Program-made: the position numbers and the translations under genes | NCBI RefSeq assembly: GCF_036227405.1 | Contig: NZ_CP109473.1 | Coordinates: 3,100,001 to 3,164,000, forward strand | DNA from: Streptomyces sp. NBC_01460 | GTDB lineage: Bacteria; Actinomycetota; Actinomycetes; Streptomycetales; Streptomycetaceae | DNA length: 64,000 bases | Direction of reading: 5' to 3' | Shown here: in pieces, positions 44,410 to 54,390 of the stretch | How positions within the stretch are numbered: the first letter of the stretch is position 1 | How the letters are laid out: every line of letters begins with the position of its first letter | Notes under the pieces: generated by a model | Told to the model about the DNA's origin: nothing | Database searches by the model: none | The model's input: the letters and a program-made list of their open reading frames with translations, nothing else

Positions 44410-45372
44410 ATGACCACTCCTGTGATCCTCGTCCTCGACACCGACCCGTCACCGCGCCTCGGCCGGCTGACCGGCCGGGCCGTCGTCCGGTACGCCGACG
44501 AGCGGACGCTGGCCGAGCGGCTGCCCGGGGCGGACGTCCTGCTGGTCTGGGACTTCACCTCCGACGCCGTACGGGCCGCCTGGCCGGGCGACGGGCCGCG
44601 CCCCCGCTGGGTGCACACGGCGAGCGCCGGGGTGGACCGGCTGCTCTGCCCTGAGCTGGCCGCCTCCCCCACGGTCGTCACCAACGCGCGGGGCGTCTTC
44701 GAGCTGCCGATCGCCGAGTACGTCGCGGGGCTCGTGCTCGCGTTCGCGAAGGACCTCCCCCGCACGCTGGAGCTCCAGCGTGAGCACAGGTGGCGCCACC
44801 GGGAGACCCGGGGGCTCGCCGGCACCCGTGCCGTGGTCGTCGGCGCGGGCCCCATCGGCCGGGAGATCATGCGGCTGCTGCACGGCCTGGGCGTCCGGGT
44901 GGCGCTCGTCGGGCGTACGGCGCGGCGCACCATCCACGGCATCGAGGACCTTGACCGGCTGGCGGCGAGCGCGGACTGGGTGATCGCGGCGGCGCCGCTG
45001 ACGGACGCGACGCGCGGGATGTTCGACGCCCGCTTCTTCGGAATGCTCCAGCCCTCCGCCCACTTCGTCAACGTGGGGCGCGGCCCGCTGACGGTCGAGG
45101 AGGACCTGGCCGACGCGCTGCGCAGCCACTGGATCGCGGGTGCCGCGCTCGACGTGTTCCAGGAGGAACCCCTGGGCCCCTCCAGCCCGCTGTGGGACGT
45201 GCCGGGCCTCGTGGTCTCCCCGCACATGAGCGGGGACACCGCGGGCTGGCGGGACCGGCTGGGCGAGCAGTTCGTGTCGATGTACGAGCTCTGGGCGGCG
45301 GGCGAACAGCTCCCCAACGTGGTGGACATACAGCGCGGTTACGTCCCTTCCCCGGACATCCACGCCCGATAG
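44410..45372 (+). CDS. D-2-hydroxyacid dehydrogenase
   Basis: The 320-residue NAD-dependent protein has the Rossmann motif VVVGAGPIGREI, the active-site Arg in VNVGRGPL, Glu in FQEEPLG and His in VVSPHMSGD. It has a shortened nucleotide-binding domain, as in the hydroxyacid dehydrogenases often found beside ectoine and amino-acid transporters. The ATG at 44410 has no strong RBS. It is divergent from the EutA-like gene and 215 bp ahead of the ehu operon. Confidence 0.88.
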   Translation: MTTPVILVLDTDPSPRLGRLTGRAVVRYADERTLAERLPGADVLLVWDFTSDAVRAAWPGDGPRPRWVHTASAGVDRLLCPELAASPTVVTNARGVFELPIAEYVAGLVLAFAKDLPRTLELQREHRWRHRETRGLAGTRAVVVGAGPIGREIMRLLHGLGVRVALVGRTARRTIHGIEDLDRLAASADWVIAAAPLTDATRGMFDARFFGMLQPSAHFVNVGRGPLTVEEDLADALRSHWIAGAALDVFQEEPLGPSSPLWDVPGLVVSPHMSGDTAGWRDRLGEQFVSMYELWAAGEQLPNVVDIQRGYVPSPDIHAR

Positions 45373-45587
45373 GCCCGATTGACGACCAGTCATGCGCCGG
45401 TGCCTCGGGGGGAATACGCCTCGCACACCCCTCGTCGCCCTCCGCCCATGACGAGACACGGGAAGGTCACCCTCCGGCCACCGTTCGGTTACATGACAGC
45501 GCTTCCTGCTTAGGCGTCCGGGATCGGGCAGGTGCTCACCCTGTCCGGACTGTTCGACACCCCGATTTCTCCAGGAGATTGCGAACC

Positions 45588-46490
45588 ATGGCTGACTTCC
45601 CTCACCTGTCCCGTCGGGGCTTCCTCAATCGAACCGCGGCCGTGGGAGGTCTGCTCGTCGTCCCCGGCCTGCTCTCCGCGTGCAGCAAGACCGACGCGGG
45701 CGCCGCGGACGGTGAGGGCGCGCTCGACAAGCTCCGCAAGCAGGGCTTCGTCCGGGTCGCCTACGCCAACGAGGCCCCGTACGGATACATGGAGGGCAAG
45801 GAGCTCAAGGGCGAGGCGCCCACCCTGCACCGGGAGATATTCAAGGCGCTCGGCGTCGAGGAGCTGAAGCCCACCCTCTCGGAGTGGGACGGCCTCATCC
45901 CCGGTCTGCAGGCCGGCAAGTACGACGTGGTCAGCGCGGGCATGGCGATCACCCCCGAGCGCTGCGCCAACGCCCTCTTCTCCGAGCCGGAGTTCATCTC
46001 CCCCACCGCCCTGATGGTGGAGAAGGGCAACCCGAGGAAGCTCACCGACCTGGCGTCCGCGAAGGCGGCCGGGGTCACCGTGGGCGTGATGTCCGGTGCG
46101 GTGGAGGGCTCGTACGCCAAGGGCGCGGGCATCGCCGAGCGGAAGATCAAGACGCTGCAGAAGCCCCAGGACGGCGCGGACGCCGTCAAGGGCGGCCGGG
46201 TCGACGCCTTCCTGCTGACCGGCATCTCGCTGCGCTGGCTCGCCAGGACGAACCCGGACACCGAGGTCACCGAGGCCTTCGTGCCGGAGCTCGACGGGAA
46301 GCAGCAGTTCTCCCCCGGCGGCGCGGTGTTCCGCCAGGGCAACGAGGACCTTCGGGACTCCTTCAACCGTGAGCTCAGGAAGATCGTGTCGGACCGGTCC
46401 CGCTACGTGGAACTGCTCAAGGACTACGGCTTCGGCGCCACGGAGATCCCGCCGGCCACGCTGAAGACGGCCGACCTGTGCAAGGGCTGA
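45588..46490 (+). CDS. ehuB: Ectoine/hydroxyectoine-type ABC substrate-binding lipoprotein
   Basis: The 300-residue protein has a Tat plus lipoprotein signal: SRRGFLN gives the twin arginine and LLSAC the lipobox (Cys about residue 32). The mature protein is a family 3 amino-acid-type binding protein; VAYANEAPYGY, GEAPTLHREIFKALGVEE and the GMAITPERC block match EhuB homologues. AGGAGA precedes the ATG. It is the first gene of a four-gene importer for compatible solutes or related amino acids. Confidence 0.8.
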   Translation: MADFPHLSRRGFLNRTAAVGGLLVVPGLLSACSKTDAGAADGEGALDKLRKQGFVRVAYANEAPYGYMEGKELKGEAPTLHREIFKALGVEELKPTLSEWDGLIPGLQAGKYDVVSAGMAITPERCANALFSEPEFISPTALMVEKGNPRKLTDLASAKAAGVTVGVMSGAVEGSYAKGAGIAERKIKTLQKPQDGADAVKGGRVDAFLLTGISLRWLARTNPDTEVTEAFVPELDGKQQFSPGGAVFRQGNEDLRDSFNRELRKIVSDRSRYVELLKDYGFGATEIPPATLKTADLCKG

Positions 46491-46509
46491 CGAGGGCGGA
46501 CCGCACCGT

Positions 46510-47244
46510 ATGAGCGACTTCTTCTCCACACTCCTCGACGAGCTCCCCCAAGTCGGATCGGGCCTGTGGGTGACGGTCCAGGCCACCGTCCTGGGCTCCC
46601 TGCTCGCACTGCTCCTGTCGTTCGCCCTGGGCCTCGCCGCGGGCAGCGGGCTGCTGCTGGTGCGCGGCTTCTCCCGGATCGTCGTGGAGTTCTTCCGCGG
46701 CACCTCCCTCTACATCCAGCTGTTCTGGCTCTACTACGCGATGCCCCAGCTGACCGGCTACGAACTGACCCCGCTGCTCTGCGGTGTCGTCGCCTTCGGC
46801 CTGAACTACGGGGCGTACGGATCCGAGATCGTGCGCGGCGCGATCAACTCCGTGCCCCGCGCCCAGTACGAGGCGGCCGTGGCGCTGAACATGACGCCGC
46901 TGCACCGGATGCGGAAGGTGATCCTTCCCCAGGCCTGGGTGCAGATGATCCCGTCCTTCACCAACCTGCTGATCCAGCTGCTGAAGTGCACGCCCCTGCT
47001 GTGGCTGATCTCCGCGGCCGACTTCATGACCACGATCGAGCACATCCGCAGCCTCACCGGTGAGACCCTCACCGCCTATCTGCTGCTGCTGGCCGTCTAC
47101 TTCGTGCTCGCCTACGCGCTGACGCTGCTGATGAACCTGCTGGAGCGGTCGGCCAAGCGCCGGCTCGGCCTCCACACCGGGGCACGCGGCCTGCTCAAGA
47201 CCCGTACGGCGGAAGCCGTCGCCACGGCCGGAGGTGCCCGGTGA
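46510..47244 (+). CDS. ehuC: Ectoine-type ABC transporter permease 1
   Basis: The 244-residue HisMQ-type permease has four or five helices. The family block VVEFFRGTSLYIQLFWLYY and the ABC-contact loop EAAVALNMTPLHRMRKVILP are clear. It starts 19 bp after ehuB and ends overlapping ehuD by 4 bp (GTGA). Confidence 0.83.
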   Translation: MSDFFSTLLDELPQVGSGLWVTVQATVLGSLLALLLSFALGLAAGSGLLLVRGFSRIVVEFFRGTSLYIQLFWLYYAMPQLTGYELTPLLCGVVAFGLNYGAYGSEIVRGAINSVPRAQYEAAVALNMTPLHRMRKVILPQAWVQMIPSFTNLLIQLLKCTPLLWLISAADFMTTIEHIRSLTGETLTAYLLLLAVYFVLAYALTLLMNLLERSAKRRLGLHTGARGLLKTRTAEAVATAGGAR

Positions 47245-47871
47245 ACACGTTCGACCGGTCCGCGGCGGGGGAAGCTCTCCCCCTGCTGCTCGAAGGATTC
47301 CGGGTCACCCTGCTCGCGACCGTGCTCGGCACGCTCCTCGCGGCGGTGCTCGGGCTCGCCATCGCGGTGGCCAACCGCGCGCCCTCCCGGTTCGTGACGG
47401 TGCCGGTGAAGGCGGTGATGGAGTTCGTCCGCGCCACCCCGCTGCTGGTGCAGCTGGTCGGCGCCGCGGCCCTCTTCACCTCCGTGGAGCCGCTGACCAT
47501 CGGCATCGTGGTCCTGGGCGTCCACTACGCCACGTACACCTCCGAGGTGTACCGGGCGGGCATCGACGGGGTGCCCAAGGGCCAGTGGGAGGCCTGCCGG
47601 GCGCTCTCGCTCACCCCCCGCCGGACCTGGCAGGCCGTGATCCTGCCGCAGGCGGTGCGCAACGTGCTGCCCGCCCTCGGCAACTACGCGATCTCGATGT
47701 TCAAGGAGACCCCGTTCCTCGCCGTGATCACGGTGCACGAGATGGTCTTCGAAGCCCGTAGCTACGGCGCCGACCACTTCGCGTACACCGAGGTATTCAC
47801 GCTCGCCGGACTGGTCTTCCTGGTCGCGAGCTACCCCACGTCGCTGCTGATGAGAAAGCTGGAGAAGCGCC

Positions 47872-47882
<11 letters not shown>
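47241..47882 (+). CDS. ehuD: Ectoine-type ABC transporter permease 2
   Basis: The 213-residue HisMQ-type permease contains VMEFVRATPLLVQL and the contact loop EACRALSLTPRRTWQAVILP. It forms the channel with EhuC. It overlaps both neighbours: 4 bp with ehuC and 11 bp with ehuA. Confidence 0.83.
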
Positions 47883-48705
<823 letters not shown>

Positions 48706-48731
48706 CCTCGTCCTTGGCGTAACGCCCGTGA

Positions 48732-48746
48732 CTCTGGCATATGCCA
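48732..48746. promoter_or_regulatory. CTCTGGCATATGCCA palindromic element, copy 2
   Basis: This contains the perfect 12-bp palindrome TGGCATATGCCA (48735-48746) and shares 14 identical bases with 37739-37752. It lies 27 bp after ehuA and 136 bp before the iclR-type gene, so it could regulate that gene. Confidence 0.45.
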
Positions 48747-48881
48747 AGCGAGTGCGCCCCAGCTGACGGAGCCGGGGCGCACCATCAACTACCCGACAGC
48801 CCCTCCATATCGGCCTGTTCACGACTATCGTGGGTCGTGAGCTTGTGGTCGCAACCTGGTAGAGGCCCTGAAGGGGGAACC

Positions 48882-49640
48882 GTGGCGTTGAAGCCCGAGC
48901 CGAAGGCGCCGTTCCATTCGGTGCAGTACGCCTTGCGTGTGCTCGAGTCCGTCTCGACGCACGGCGGCGGCGTGACCGAGGCCCGGATCTCCCGGGAGAC
49001 GGGGCTGCCGACCGGTCATCTGGCCCCTCTCCTGCTGACGCTGCGCCGCGAGGGGTACATCGAGCAGGTCGCCGACGGCGCCTACATCGTCGGCTCCTCG
49101 CTGCTGGAGCTCGGCTCCGGCGCCGCCCGCAAGCTGGCCCTGGAGGCCAAGCTCCAGCAGACGCTGGTGCAGCTGCGGGATTCGGTCGGCGCGGCGGTCT
49201 ACGTCAGCCGGTACGTCGACGGGGAGATCCGTGTCACCCAGGTCGCGGACGGGCCGCGCACACCCGCCGTCAACGAGTGGGTGGACTTCCGCTCGGCGGC
49301 GCACGCCAGCGCGATCGGCAAGTGCCTGCTCACCCAGCTCGACCAGAACGGCCGGCGCGACCACCTGGCACGGCACCGGATCGCACGGCTGACGTCGCGG
49401 ACGATCACCAGCGAGAAGGTGCTCTTCTCGAAGCTGGACAGCCAGCCGGCGACGGTACCGGTCCTGGACCTCCAGGAGTACGCCGTGGGCACGGTCTGCG
49501 CGGCGGTCCCCCTGACGGCCGGTTCGTCCGCGGGCTGCCTGGCCCTGTCCCTGCCCATCGAGCACGCGCACCGGCTGCGGGCCGCGGCCGCCACGCTGAA
49601 CCGGCGTGCGGCGCCGGTGCTGCTGTCCCTGGCCCTCTGA
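48882..49640 (+). CDS. IclR-family transcriptional regulator
   Basis: The 252-residue regulator has an N-terminal winged helix (ALRVLESVSTHGGGVTEARI, about 17-75) and a GAF-like effector domain containing HASAIGKCLLTQL and GTVCAAVPLTAG. The GTG at 48882 follows AAGGGGG. A possible -10 (TATCGT) lies near 48827. Its position directly after ehuA suggests it controls that importer or the neighbouring catabolic genes. Confidence 0.88.
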   Translation: MALKPEPKAPFHSVQYALRVLESVSTHGGGVTEARISRETGLPTGHLAPLLLTLRREGYIEQVADGAYIVGSSLLELGSGAARKLALEAKLQQTLVQLRDSVGAAVYVSRYVDGEIRVTQVADGPRTPAVNEWVDFRSAAHASAIGKCLLTQLDQNGRRDHLARHRIARLTSRTITSEKVLFSKLDSQPATVPVLDLQEYAVGTVCAAVPLTAGSSAGCLALSLPIEHAHRLRAAAATLNRRAAPVLLSLAL

Positions 49641-49655
49641 TCGGCGGAAGACCCG

Positions 49656-49692
49656 GATGTCCCCGGCTGCCTGGACGGCGGCCGGGGACATC
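49656..49692. terminator. Terminator between convergent genes
   Basis: A 12-bp perfect stem, GATGTCCCCGGC with GCCGGGGACATC, has a 13-nt loop and lies between the IclR gene and the convergent GH13 gene. Confidence 0.78.
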
Positions 49693-49722
49693 AGGCTGAG
49701 CGAGGACCCTGGAGCGAGGACC

Positions 49723-51342
49723 CTAGAGCGACAGCCAGGCCGCCGTGTCCGGGGGCAGTTCCCCGTCCGCCAGCGGGCCGCTGGCGATCAGGACGTCCGC
49801 GCCCTCCGGCAGCGCCACCGCGGACTCCGAGGCGTTGACCACGCAGCGGAAGCCGCCGTCCCGGTCGAAGCACAGCGTCCCCGGCCCCGCCTCGACCCAG
49901 GTCAGCGCCTCCGGCAGGACGGCCAGGCGCTCCCGGCGCAGGGCGAGTGCCGCCCGGTAGAGGCTGAGGAAGGAGTCCGGGTCCGACTCCTGCGCGGCGA
50001 CGCTCAGGGCGGACCAGTCCGCGGGCTGCGGAAGCCAGGGGGCGGCCGTGGCCGGCTCCGGCGAGAAGCCGAGCGAGGCCCCCGACCCGCTCCACGGCAA
50101 CGGCACGCGGCATCCGTCACGCCCCCGGTCCACTCCGCCCGACCGCACGAAGGTGGGGTCCTGGAGCAGCGCGTCGGGCAGGTCCTGCACCTCCGGCAGG
50201 CCCAGCTCGTCGCCCTGGTACACGTACACCCCGCCCGGCAGCGCCAGCGTCAGCAGGGCCGCCGCCCGGGCCCGGCGACGGCCGAGCACCGGGTCGCTCG
50301 GGTCGAGCAGCCGCTTGTCGCCCATGTCGAACGACGTGTCCTCACGCCCGTACCGCGTGACGTGGCGGATCGTGTCGTGGTTGGACAGGACCCAGGTGGG
50401 GGGCGCGCCCACCGGGGCGTGCCCGGCGAAGGTCTCCTCGACGACCCGGCGCAGGGCGTCCGTGTCCCACGCGCAGCACAGGAAGTCGAAGTTGAACGCC
50501 GAGTGCAGCTCGTCGGGGCGCAGGTAGCGGGCCGACTGCTCGGGGGTCGGCAGCCAGACCTCCCCGACGAACGTGCGGTCACCGCCGTACGTGTCGAGGA
50601 TCTTGCGCCAGGAGCGGTAGATGTCGTGGACGGCGTCGCAGTCCTGGTAGGGCAGGTCGGTGACGTCGGGGTCCGGGCCGACGTCGGGCAGGCCCGGCTT
50701 CTTCGCCAGGCCGTGGGCGACGTCGATGCGGAAGCCGTCCACGCCCCGGTCCAGCCAGAAGCGCAGGACGTCCTCGAACTCGGCGCGCACCTCCGGGTGT
50801 TCCCAGTTCAGGTCGGGCTGCTCGGGCGCGAACATGTGGAGGTACCAGGGCCCGGCGGTGCCGTCGGCCTCCGTCACCCGGGTCCACGCGCTGCCGCCGA
50901 AGTACGAGGTCCAGTCGTTGGGCGGCAGCTCGCCGTCCGCACCCCGGCCGGGGACGAACCAGAAGCGTTCCCGCTCCGGGGATCCGGGGCCCGCGGCAAG
51001 CGCGTCACGGAACCAGACGTGCTGGTCGGAGCAGTGGTTCGGCACCAGGTCGATCAGGACGCGCAGCCCGTGTCCGTGGGCCTCGGTGATGAGCAGCTCC
51101 GCCTCGGCGAGGGTCCCGAAGAGCGGATCGATGTCGCGGTAGTCCGCCACGTCGTAGCCGCCGTCGGCCATCGGCGAGGTGTACCAGGGGTTGAACCACA
51201 GGGCGTCGACGCCGAGCTCGCGCAGGTACGGGAGGCGGCTGCGGACCCCGGCGAGATCGCCGGTGCCGTCCCCGTCGCCGTCCGCGAAGCTGCGTACGTA
51301 GATCTGGTAGATCGCGGCGTGCCGCCACCAGTGGGTGGTCAC
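49723..51342 (-). CDS. GH13 alpha-glucosidase
   Basis: In this 539-residue cytoplasmic GH13 enzyme (oligo-1,6-glucosidase/alpha-glucosidase group) the nucleophile Asp is in GFRIDVAHGLAKK, the acid/base Glu in TFVGEVWLP, and the third Asp in LSNHDTIRH. The conserved first region is DLVPNHCSDQH. The GTG at 51342 follows AAGGAG. It lies downstream of the GH87 alpha-1,3-glucanase and a sugar importer, so nigero-oligosaccharides are the likely substrate. It has no signal peptide, consistent with acting after uptake. Confidence 0.88.
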   Translation of the reverse strand: MTTHWWRHAAIYQIYVRSFADGDGDGTGDLAGVRSRLPYLRELGVDALWFNPWYTSPMADGGYDVADYRDIDPLFGTLAEAELLITEAHGHGLRVLIDLVPNHCSDQHVWFRDALAAGPGSPERERFWFVPGRGADGELPPNDWTSYFGGSAWTRVTEADGTAGPWYLHMFAPEQPDLNWEHPEVRAEFEDVLRFWLDRGVDGFRIDVAHGLAKKPGLPDVGPDPDVTDLPYQDCDAVHDIYRSWRKILDTYGGDRTFVGEVWLPTPEQSARYLRPDELHSAFNFDFLCCAWDTDALRRVVEETFAGHAPVGAPPTWVLSNHDTIRHVTRYGREDTSFDMGDKRLLDPSDPVLGRRRARAAALLTLALPGGVYVYQGDELGLPEVQDLPDALLQDPTFVRSGGVDRGRDGCRVPLPWSGSGASLGFSPEPATAAPWLPQPADWSALSVAAQESDPDSFLSLYRAALALRRERLAVLPEALTWVEAGPGTLCFDRDGGFRCVVNASESAVALPEGADVLIASGPLADGELPPDTAAWLSL

Positions 51343-51371
51343 TGAGACTCCTTGCTCGGTATACATGGGGT

Positions 51372-51406
51372 GGTGCGGGCCCGCAGGTCAGGGGCGGGCC
51401 CGCACC
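51372..51406 (-). terminator. Terminator/attenuator hairpin after the GH87 gene
   Basis: A 13-bp perfect stem, GGTGCGGGCCCGC (51372-51384) with its complement at 51394-51406, lies between the GH87 stop and the GH13 start. It may lower read-through into the glucosidase gene. Confidence 0.75.
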
Positions 51407-51416
51407 GGTTTTCGGG

Positions 51417-54362
51417 CTACCAGCCGGTGTTGCCGGCGCCCCGGGTGATCGTGAAGCCACCCGCACTGGAGAGACCGCCGGCGGTGGCGCCGCTCACGGT
51501 CACGCGGGAGAAGGTTCCGGCCCCCGCGGAGTTGATCTCGATGCCGTACGACCCGGCCTTGTCGATCTTCAGCCCGTCGACGGTGAGCGCGCTGACGTTC
51601 TTCTGCCAGGACACGAGGAGCCCGCTGTAGGTGCTGTCGAGGATGTCGTTGTCCTTGACCAGGACGGGCGCGGTGATGTCGGAGGAGTCGGCGTAGATCC
51701 ACAGGGCGCCGAGCTTGCTCTGCCAGTTGGGTTCGTAGCCGCCTGTGCGCGTCAGGGTGTTGCGCTGCACGGAGGTCGTCCCGCTGAAGGGGACCGGGGC
51801 GAAGCGGCTGCTGATGGCGATGCCGGACGAGCCGGTGACCGTGTCGGCGAGGAGGTTGTCCTCGACCCGGTTGCCGTGGCCGCCGTAGATGCCGACGGTG
51901 TTGGCGAGCATCGGGAGCTGCACGGTGTTGAAGCGGAACGCGCTGTCCGTGACCGCCTGGGCCTCGGAGAACATCGCGAGCCCGTCGTCACCGGTGTTGC
52001 GGACGCTGCTGTGCGCGACCTCGGTCGCCCTGGTCCCCTTGTGGAGGTTGACGCCGTCCGCGAAGGTGTCGCGGATGCGGAGCCCGGAGGCGTACAGGCC
52101 GTTGGTCGGGGCGTCGATCCAGAGGCCGACCTTGGTGTGCTGGATCCAGAGGTTCGTCAGGGTGGACCCGTTGCCGAAGTCTCCCTCGACAGCCGCGTCG
52201 AAGTTGGCGTCGTCGCGGTAGGAGACGTCCCCGGCGATCATGAGGTCCTGGACGTTGCTGGTCCCGCCGCGTCCGAAGAGCCCGCCCTTGCCGTTCTTGC
52301 CGCGCAGCACGGTGTACCACTGGCCGGCGCCGCGCAGGTCGGCTCCGGCGAGGTCGACGTGTCCCGAGATGTCGTACGTGCCGGTCGGCAGCCAGAGGCC
52401 CTTGCCCTGGGACGTGGCGGTGCTGATGGCCGTGTTGAGGGCTCCGGTGTCGTCACCCGAGTCGTTCGGGGTGACCCCGAGCGTCGTCGCGGAGACGAAG
52501 CCGGTGGACGGCATGGTCAGCGCGGCGGGAGCGGTCTCCGTCTCGACGAGGTCCAGCGTGTAGGAGGCGGCGGTGTCGCCCGCGTCCTTCTGGAACTTCA
52601 GCACGGTGCCCGCCGGGAGCGTCCCGGTCAGGAGGGTGCGGGTCTCGTCGAAGAAGTGGTGGCCGGAGCCCTGGGAGGGGACGTTGGTGTAGGGGTAACC
52701 GCCGTAGACCCAGCTGTACTTGGAGCTGAGGGGCAGGTCCCGGAGCTGGGTGCCGTCGGCGTAGACGCTGAGTGTGGTGTCGATGCCGGTGCCGGCCGCG
52801 TTGTCCGGGACGGAGTAGCGCAGGGTCAGGGCGTTGGCGGGCTTGGTCAGCGTGAACTGCACGTACTCGCCGGTGGCGTCCAGGACGACGGCCTTGCGGC
52901 CCGACGCCTCGGACGGGACGGTCAGGTAGGTGCGGTCGGGACCGGTCGTGCCGGCGTTCGTGCTGCCGTTCTCCGCCTCGTAGGCGGTGTACGGCATGGT
53001 GGCGCCCCGGGTGGCGTTGGGGGTGGAGCCGGTGACTCCGATCCCGTCGAGCTGGAGGGTCCCGTTGTCCCCGGAGGCGGTCCGCAGGGTGACGTGGTTG
53101 AGCGCGGCGCGCAGCGGGACGTCGGTGGCGGCGCTCTTCCAGGCGCCCCCGGTGCCGGGCAGGGTCAGCCGCCGGACGGTGGTGCCGTTGGCCAGCAGGG
53201 TGACGGTCGACGCGGTGGCGTCGGGGGTGCGGTAGCGCACGGTCACGGGGTACGTCGCCGCGCTGGGGGCGTTCACCGCGAAGACGGCGCGCGCACCGGT
53301 GGCGGTGAAGCCGGAGAGGTAGGCGCTGCCCTCGTACCCCGTGGCGGCGGTGGCCCTGGCCGGTCCGCCGGAGGCGAAGGCGTCCTCGGCCTGGTGGGTC
53401 AGGGTGGTGGGGCCGCCGGGGTCGGTCGGCGTGGTGGGCGTGGCCGGGGTGAGGCTGTCGATGTTGACGTTGCCGCTGTCGGCCGTGGTGAACGTCCAGG
53501 CGACGGTGTTGGCCCCCTTGGCGTACGTCACCGCCTCCTCCCGCGTGCCCCAGGTGTCCCAGTTCGCGGTCGCCGGCAGGCTGACCTGGCGGACCTTGGC
53601 CCCGTTGACGTACAGGCTCAGCGTCATCGTCGCGCCGGTGCCGTTCGCGTACCGCAGGGACACCGAACCGGCTCCGGCCTCGGCCGAGTTCACGGCGAAG
53701 GAGACGGAGGCGGAGCCCTTGTTGGCGTCGGTGAGGCCGCTCGCGAAGCCCGTGCCCGTGAAGCCGGAGTGGTCGGTGGCGGCGACCGCACCGCCCGAGA
53801 GCCGCGCGGACTCCGCCTCCAGGGCGCCGGAGGGGGTCGGGGTCCCGGTGCCGGCGGAGGTGTCGACGGTGCTGTTGTCGATGTTGACGTTGCCGCTGTC
53901 GGCCGTGGTGAACGTCCAGGCGACGGTGTTGGCCCCCTTGGCGTAGGTGACCGTCTCCCGTTGCGTGGCCCAGGTGTCCCAGTTCGCCGTCGGCGCCAGG
54001 CCGACCTGGCGGACCTTGACCCCGTTGACGTACAGGCTCAGTGTCATCGTCGCGCCGGTGCCGTTCGCGTACCGCAGGGCCACGGAACCGGTGCCCGCGG
54101 CCTGGGCGGTCACGCCGAAGGACACCGAGGCGGCGCCCTTGTGGGCGTCGGTGAAGCCGCCGACGAAGCCGGACCCGGTGTAGCCGCTGTGGTCGGTGGA
54201 GACGGCGGCGCCCCCGGACAGCTGGGCCGATTCGGCTTCCACCGTGACGGTGGCCGCCTGTGCGCCCCCTACCCCGTACAGCACGGTGCCGAGCAGGGAG
54301 ACGAGGACGGGGAACGTGAGCCGGACAGCGGCTCGGGAGCGCTTTCTTGGTGCAGGAGACAC
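51417..54362 (-). CDS. Secreted GH87 alpha-1,3-glucanase (mutanase-type) with three carbohydrate-binding modules
   Basis: In order the 981-residue protein has a signal peptide (to AQA, about 36), two near-identical CBM35/CBM6-like modules (about 40-165 and 180-305, each starting EAESA and ending SGNVNID), a third related module (about 325-445), and a GH87 right-handed beta-helix domain (about 450-981). Asp residues D769 (FADGVNL) and D792-D793 (NTGDDGLAMF) have the 23-residue and 1-residue spacing of the catalytic triad of characterised GH87 enzymes. It would cut alpha-1,3-glucan such as fungal wall glucan or mutan. The GTG at 54362 follows AAGGA. The next genes upstream encode the importer. 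Confidence 0.88.
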   Translation of the reverse strand: MSPAPRKRSRAAVRLTFPVLVSLLGTVLYGVGGAQAATVTVEAESAQLSGGAAVSTDHSGYTGSGFVGGFTDAHKGAASVSFGVTAQAAGTGSVALRYANGTGATMTLSLYVNGVKVRQVGLAPTANWDTWATQRETVTYAKGANTVAWTFTTADSGNVNIDNSTVDTSAGTGTPTPSGALEAESARLSGGAVAATDHSGFTGTGFASGLTDANKGSASVSFAVNSAEAGAGSVSLRYANGTGATMTLSLYVNGAKVRQVSLPATANWDTWGTREEAVTYAKGANTVAWTFTTADSGNVNIDSLTPATPTTPTDPGGPTTLTHQAEDAFASGGPARATAATGYEGSAYLSGFTATGARAVFAVNAPSAATYPVTVRYRTPDATASTVTLLANGTTVRRLTLPGTGGAWKSAATDVPLRAALNHVTLRTASGDNGTLQLDGIGVTGSTPNATRGATMPYTAYEAENGSTNAGTTGPDRTYLTVPSEASGRKAVVLDATGEYVQFTLTKPANALTLRYSVPDNAAGTGIDTTLSVYADGTQLRDLPLSSKYSWVYGGYPYTNVPSQGSGHHFFDETRTLLTGTLPAGTVLKFQKDAGDTAASYTLDLVETETAPAALTMPSTGFVSATTLGVTPNDSGDDTGALNTAISTATSQGKGLWLPTGTYDISGHVDLAGADLRGAGQWYTVLRGKNGKGGLFGRGGTSNVQDLMIAGDVSYRDDANFDAAVEGDFGNGSTLTNLWIQHTKVGLWIDAPTNGLYASGLRIRDTFADGVNLHKGTRATEVAHSSVRNTGDDGLAMFSEAQAVTDSAFRFNTVQLPMLANTVGIYGGHGNRVEDNLLADTVTGSSGIAISSRFAPVPFSGTTSVQRNTLTRTGGYEPNWQSKLGALWIYADSSDITAPVLVKDNDILDSTYSGLLVSWQKNVSALTVDGLKIDKAGSYGIEINSAGAGTFSRVTVSGATAGGLSSAGGFTITRGAGNTGW
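53456..53945. repeat. Internal 420-bp duplication in the GH87 gene
   Basis: The two CBM modules are copies at DNA level. The 70 bp at 53456-53525 are identical to 53876-53945 (offset 420), and long parts of the following 200 bp also match. Such identity, including silent sites, points to recent duplication or gene conversion. Confidence 0.9.
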
Positions 54363-54390
54363 GTCTGTGTGTCCTTCCTGTGGGGGTGGG

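Noticed and set aside
54329..54343. GGGAGCGCTTTC, partly like a CebR box, near the GH87 start
   Set aside because: Only half of the palindrome matches and it lies inside the signal-peptide codons; the locus has its own LacI gene and repeats.
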